Assembly: GCA_902783085.1 (NCBI GenBank)
Contig: CACZPT010000124.1
Coordinates: 1 to 5,777, forward strand
Direction: 5' to 3'
Origin: an uncultured Methanobrevibacter sp.
Lineage (GTDB): Archaea > Methanobacteriota > Methanobacteria > Methanobacteriales > Methanobacteriaceae
Length of the DNA stretch: 5,777 nucleotides
Shown here: in pieces, positions 5,149-5,777 of the stretch
Numbering within the stretch: position 1 is the first letter of the stretch
Layout of the letters: each line of letters starts with the position of its first letter
Notes under the pieces: model-generated
Database searches by the model: none
What the model was told of the DNA's origin: nothing
Seen by the model: only the letters and a program-made list of their open reading frames with translations
Program-made: the position numbers and the translations under genes

Positions 5149-5571
5149 ATGGATAGTATTGAGTTAATTAAAAAACTTGCTCTTGGAGCATTTGTCGGAT
5201 GTTTTATTGTAATGTTGGTAATGGTTTTATTTTCCATTTCAAATCCAAATAATGTTAATTTTTCAGGAGTAGATATAATTAATGCATTTTTAGGCTCAAT
5301 TGTTGTTGGATGGGGATTTTCTTTAACTGGCTTTGTTTATGATAGGGATGATTTAGCATTGCCTCTTCAAGTTTTATTTCAAATGGGTATAGGTTTTATT
5401 ATTTTATTTGTTGTAGCAGTTTATTTACATTGGATGCCAATTAATTTAGGTATAAATCCTATTGTAACTTGGGTTATTATCGCATTTATTTTTGGTGCTG
5501 TATTTTGGTGTAGTTTTTATATATACTATTATCTTTTAGCCCGCAGTATTAATAAAAAACTATCTAATTAA
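5149..5571 (+). CDS. DUF3021 four-helix membrane protein, probable LytTR partner
   Basis: This 140-residue integral membrane protein has four transmembrane helices (about 11-30, 44-63, 74-94 and 104-129) and a short cytoplasmic-looking basic tail (132-140). Length, helix pattern and position directly after a LytTR gene fit DUF3021. The loop between helices 2 and 3 is acidic (YDRDD, 64-68). AGGTGA at 5139-5144 overlaps the LytTR stop codon and lies four bases before the ATG, indicating coupled translation and a fixed ratio of the two products. By analogy with other LytTR-membrane protein pairs, it probably binds or inhibits the regulator at the membrane. The signal it senses is unknown. It is the last gene of the operon, followed by T-rich DNA. 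Confidence 0.82.
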   Translation: MDSIELIKKLALGAFVGCFIVMLVMVLFSISNPNNVNFSGVDIINAFLGSIVVGWGFSLTGFVYDRDDLALPLQVLFQMGIGFIILFVVAVYLHWMPINLGINPIVTWVIIAFIFGAVFWCSFYIYYYLLARSINKKLSN

Positions 5572-5575
5572 TTGG

Positions 5576-5623
5576 GTTTTATTATCTTTTTAATAAATAA
5601 TGCCGGATTAGTTTAACTTTTTT
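5576..5623 (+). terminator. T-rich transcription end after the operon
   Basis: Two T-rich tracts follow the DUF3021 stop: TTTTATTATCTTTTT at 5577-5591 and a six-T run at 5618-5623. No stable hairpin precedes them. This is the usual look of archaeal termination signals. The remaining DNA to 5777 shows no supported gene. Confidence 0.45.
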
Positions 5624-5777
5624 GTATAATGGGATTTATGTAATCAATACTGGGTGTTTTAAAGTATTTATTATTAAATATTATCCCTTTATTATAGTAT
5701 TTTACTTTAAGTTTCATGCAAAAAATTTATTCAACCAAGTTTTATAATATGTTTCAGAATAAACTCTAGTCATAAAT

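Noticed and set aside
5613..5717. 34-codon minus-strand ORF at the right end
   Set aside because: No ribosome site or family resemblance, and it reads back through the presumed end of the LytTR operon; probably chance.
1..5777. CRISPR array, tRNA or rRNA gene, or IS element with terminal inverted repeats
   Set aside because: I found no regularly spaced repeats, no tRNA-like cloverleaf with a conserved T-loop, and no transposase. The only mobile-element signal is the group II intron remnant.

Overview
The window is very AT-rich. Its gene content and signals look most like a methanogenic archaeon of the Methanobacteriales (Methanobrevibacter or Methanosphaera type). The clues are GGTGA-type Shine-Dalgarno sites a few bases before starts, TATA-box-like elements at plausible distances upstream of genes, T-rich rather than hairpin-plus-T gene ends, heavy AGA/ATA codon use, and small 2TM, LytTR and DUF3021 proteins. 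This assignment is an inference: no rRNA, tRNA or lineage-marker gene is present, and a low-GC Firmicute cannot be formally excluded.

Layout. (1) Positions 1-480 hold no gene I can support, only AT-rich DNA with one clear hairpin. (2) Positions about 497-1088, minus strand, are a remnant of a group II intron. It has a 5' ribozyme part, then the first ~45 residues of a reverse transcriptase/maturase, then, after a large internal deletion, a recognisable 34-nt domain V. Several domain V stem pairs and the first intron base depart from consensus, so it is probably a decaying copy. (3) Positions 1171-2267, plus strand, hold a GHKL-type ATP-binding protein split into two reading frames, followed by a small STAS-like (DUF4325) protein. 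Together they resemble an anti-sigma/anti-anti-sigma type partner-switching pair. (4) Positions 2299-2820 contain no convincing gene. (5) Positions 2821-3825, minus strand, encode an ArsB/CitM/SLC13-type anion permease, clearly more GC-rich than its surroundings. (6) An AT-rich divergent intergenic region with promoters for both sides runs from 3826 to 4172. (7) Positions 4173-5571, plus strand, form a compact four-gene operon: two tandem 2TM-domain membrane proteins, a LytTR DNA-binding regulator and a DUF3021 four-helix membrane protein. A T-rich gene end follows.

How the genes may work together. The most coherent system is the 4173-5571 operon. A soluble LytTR regulator, with no receiver domain, sits next to a small integral membrane protein. 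This is the layout of bacterial LytTR regulatory systems, in which the membrane partner restrains the regulator. Here two extra small membrane proteins lead the operon. The ATPase/STAS-like pair is a second candidate signalling module, but its ATPase is frameshifted in this sequence. The permease and the intron remnant appear functionally unrelated to either module.
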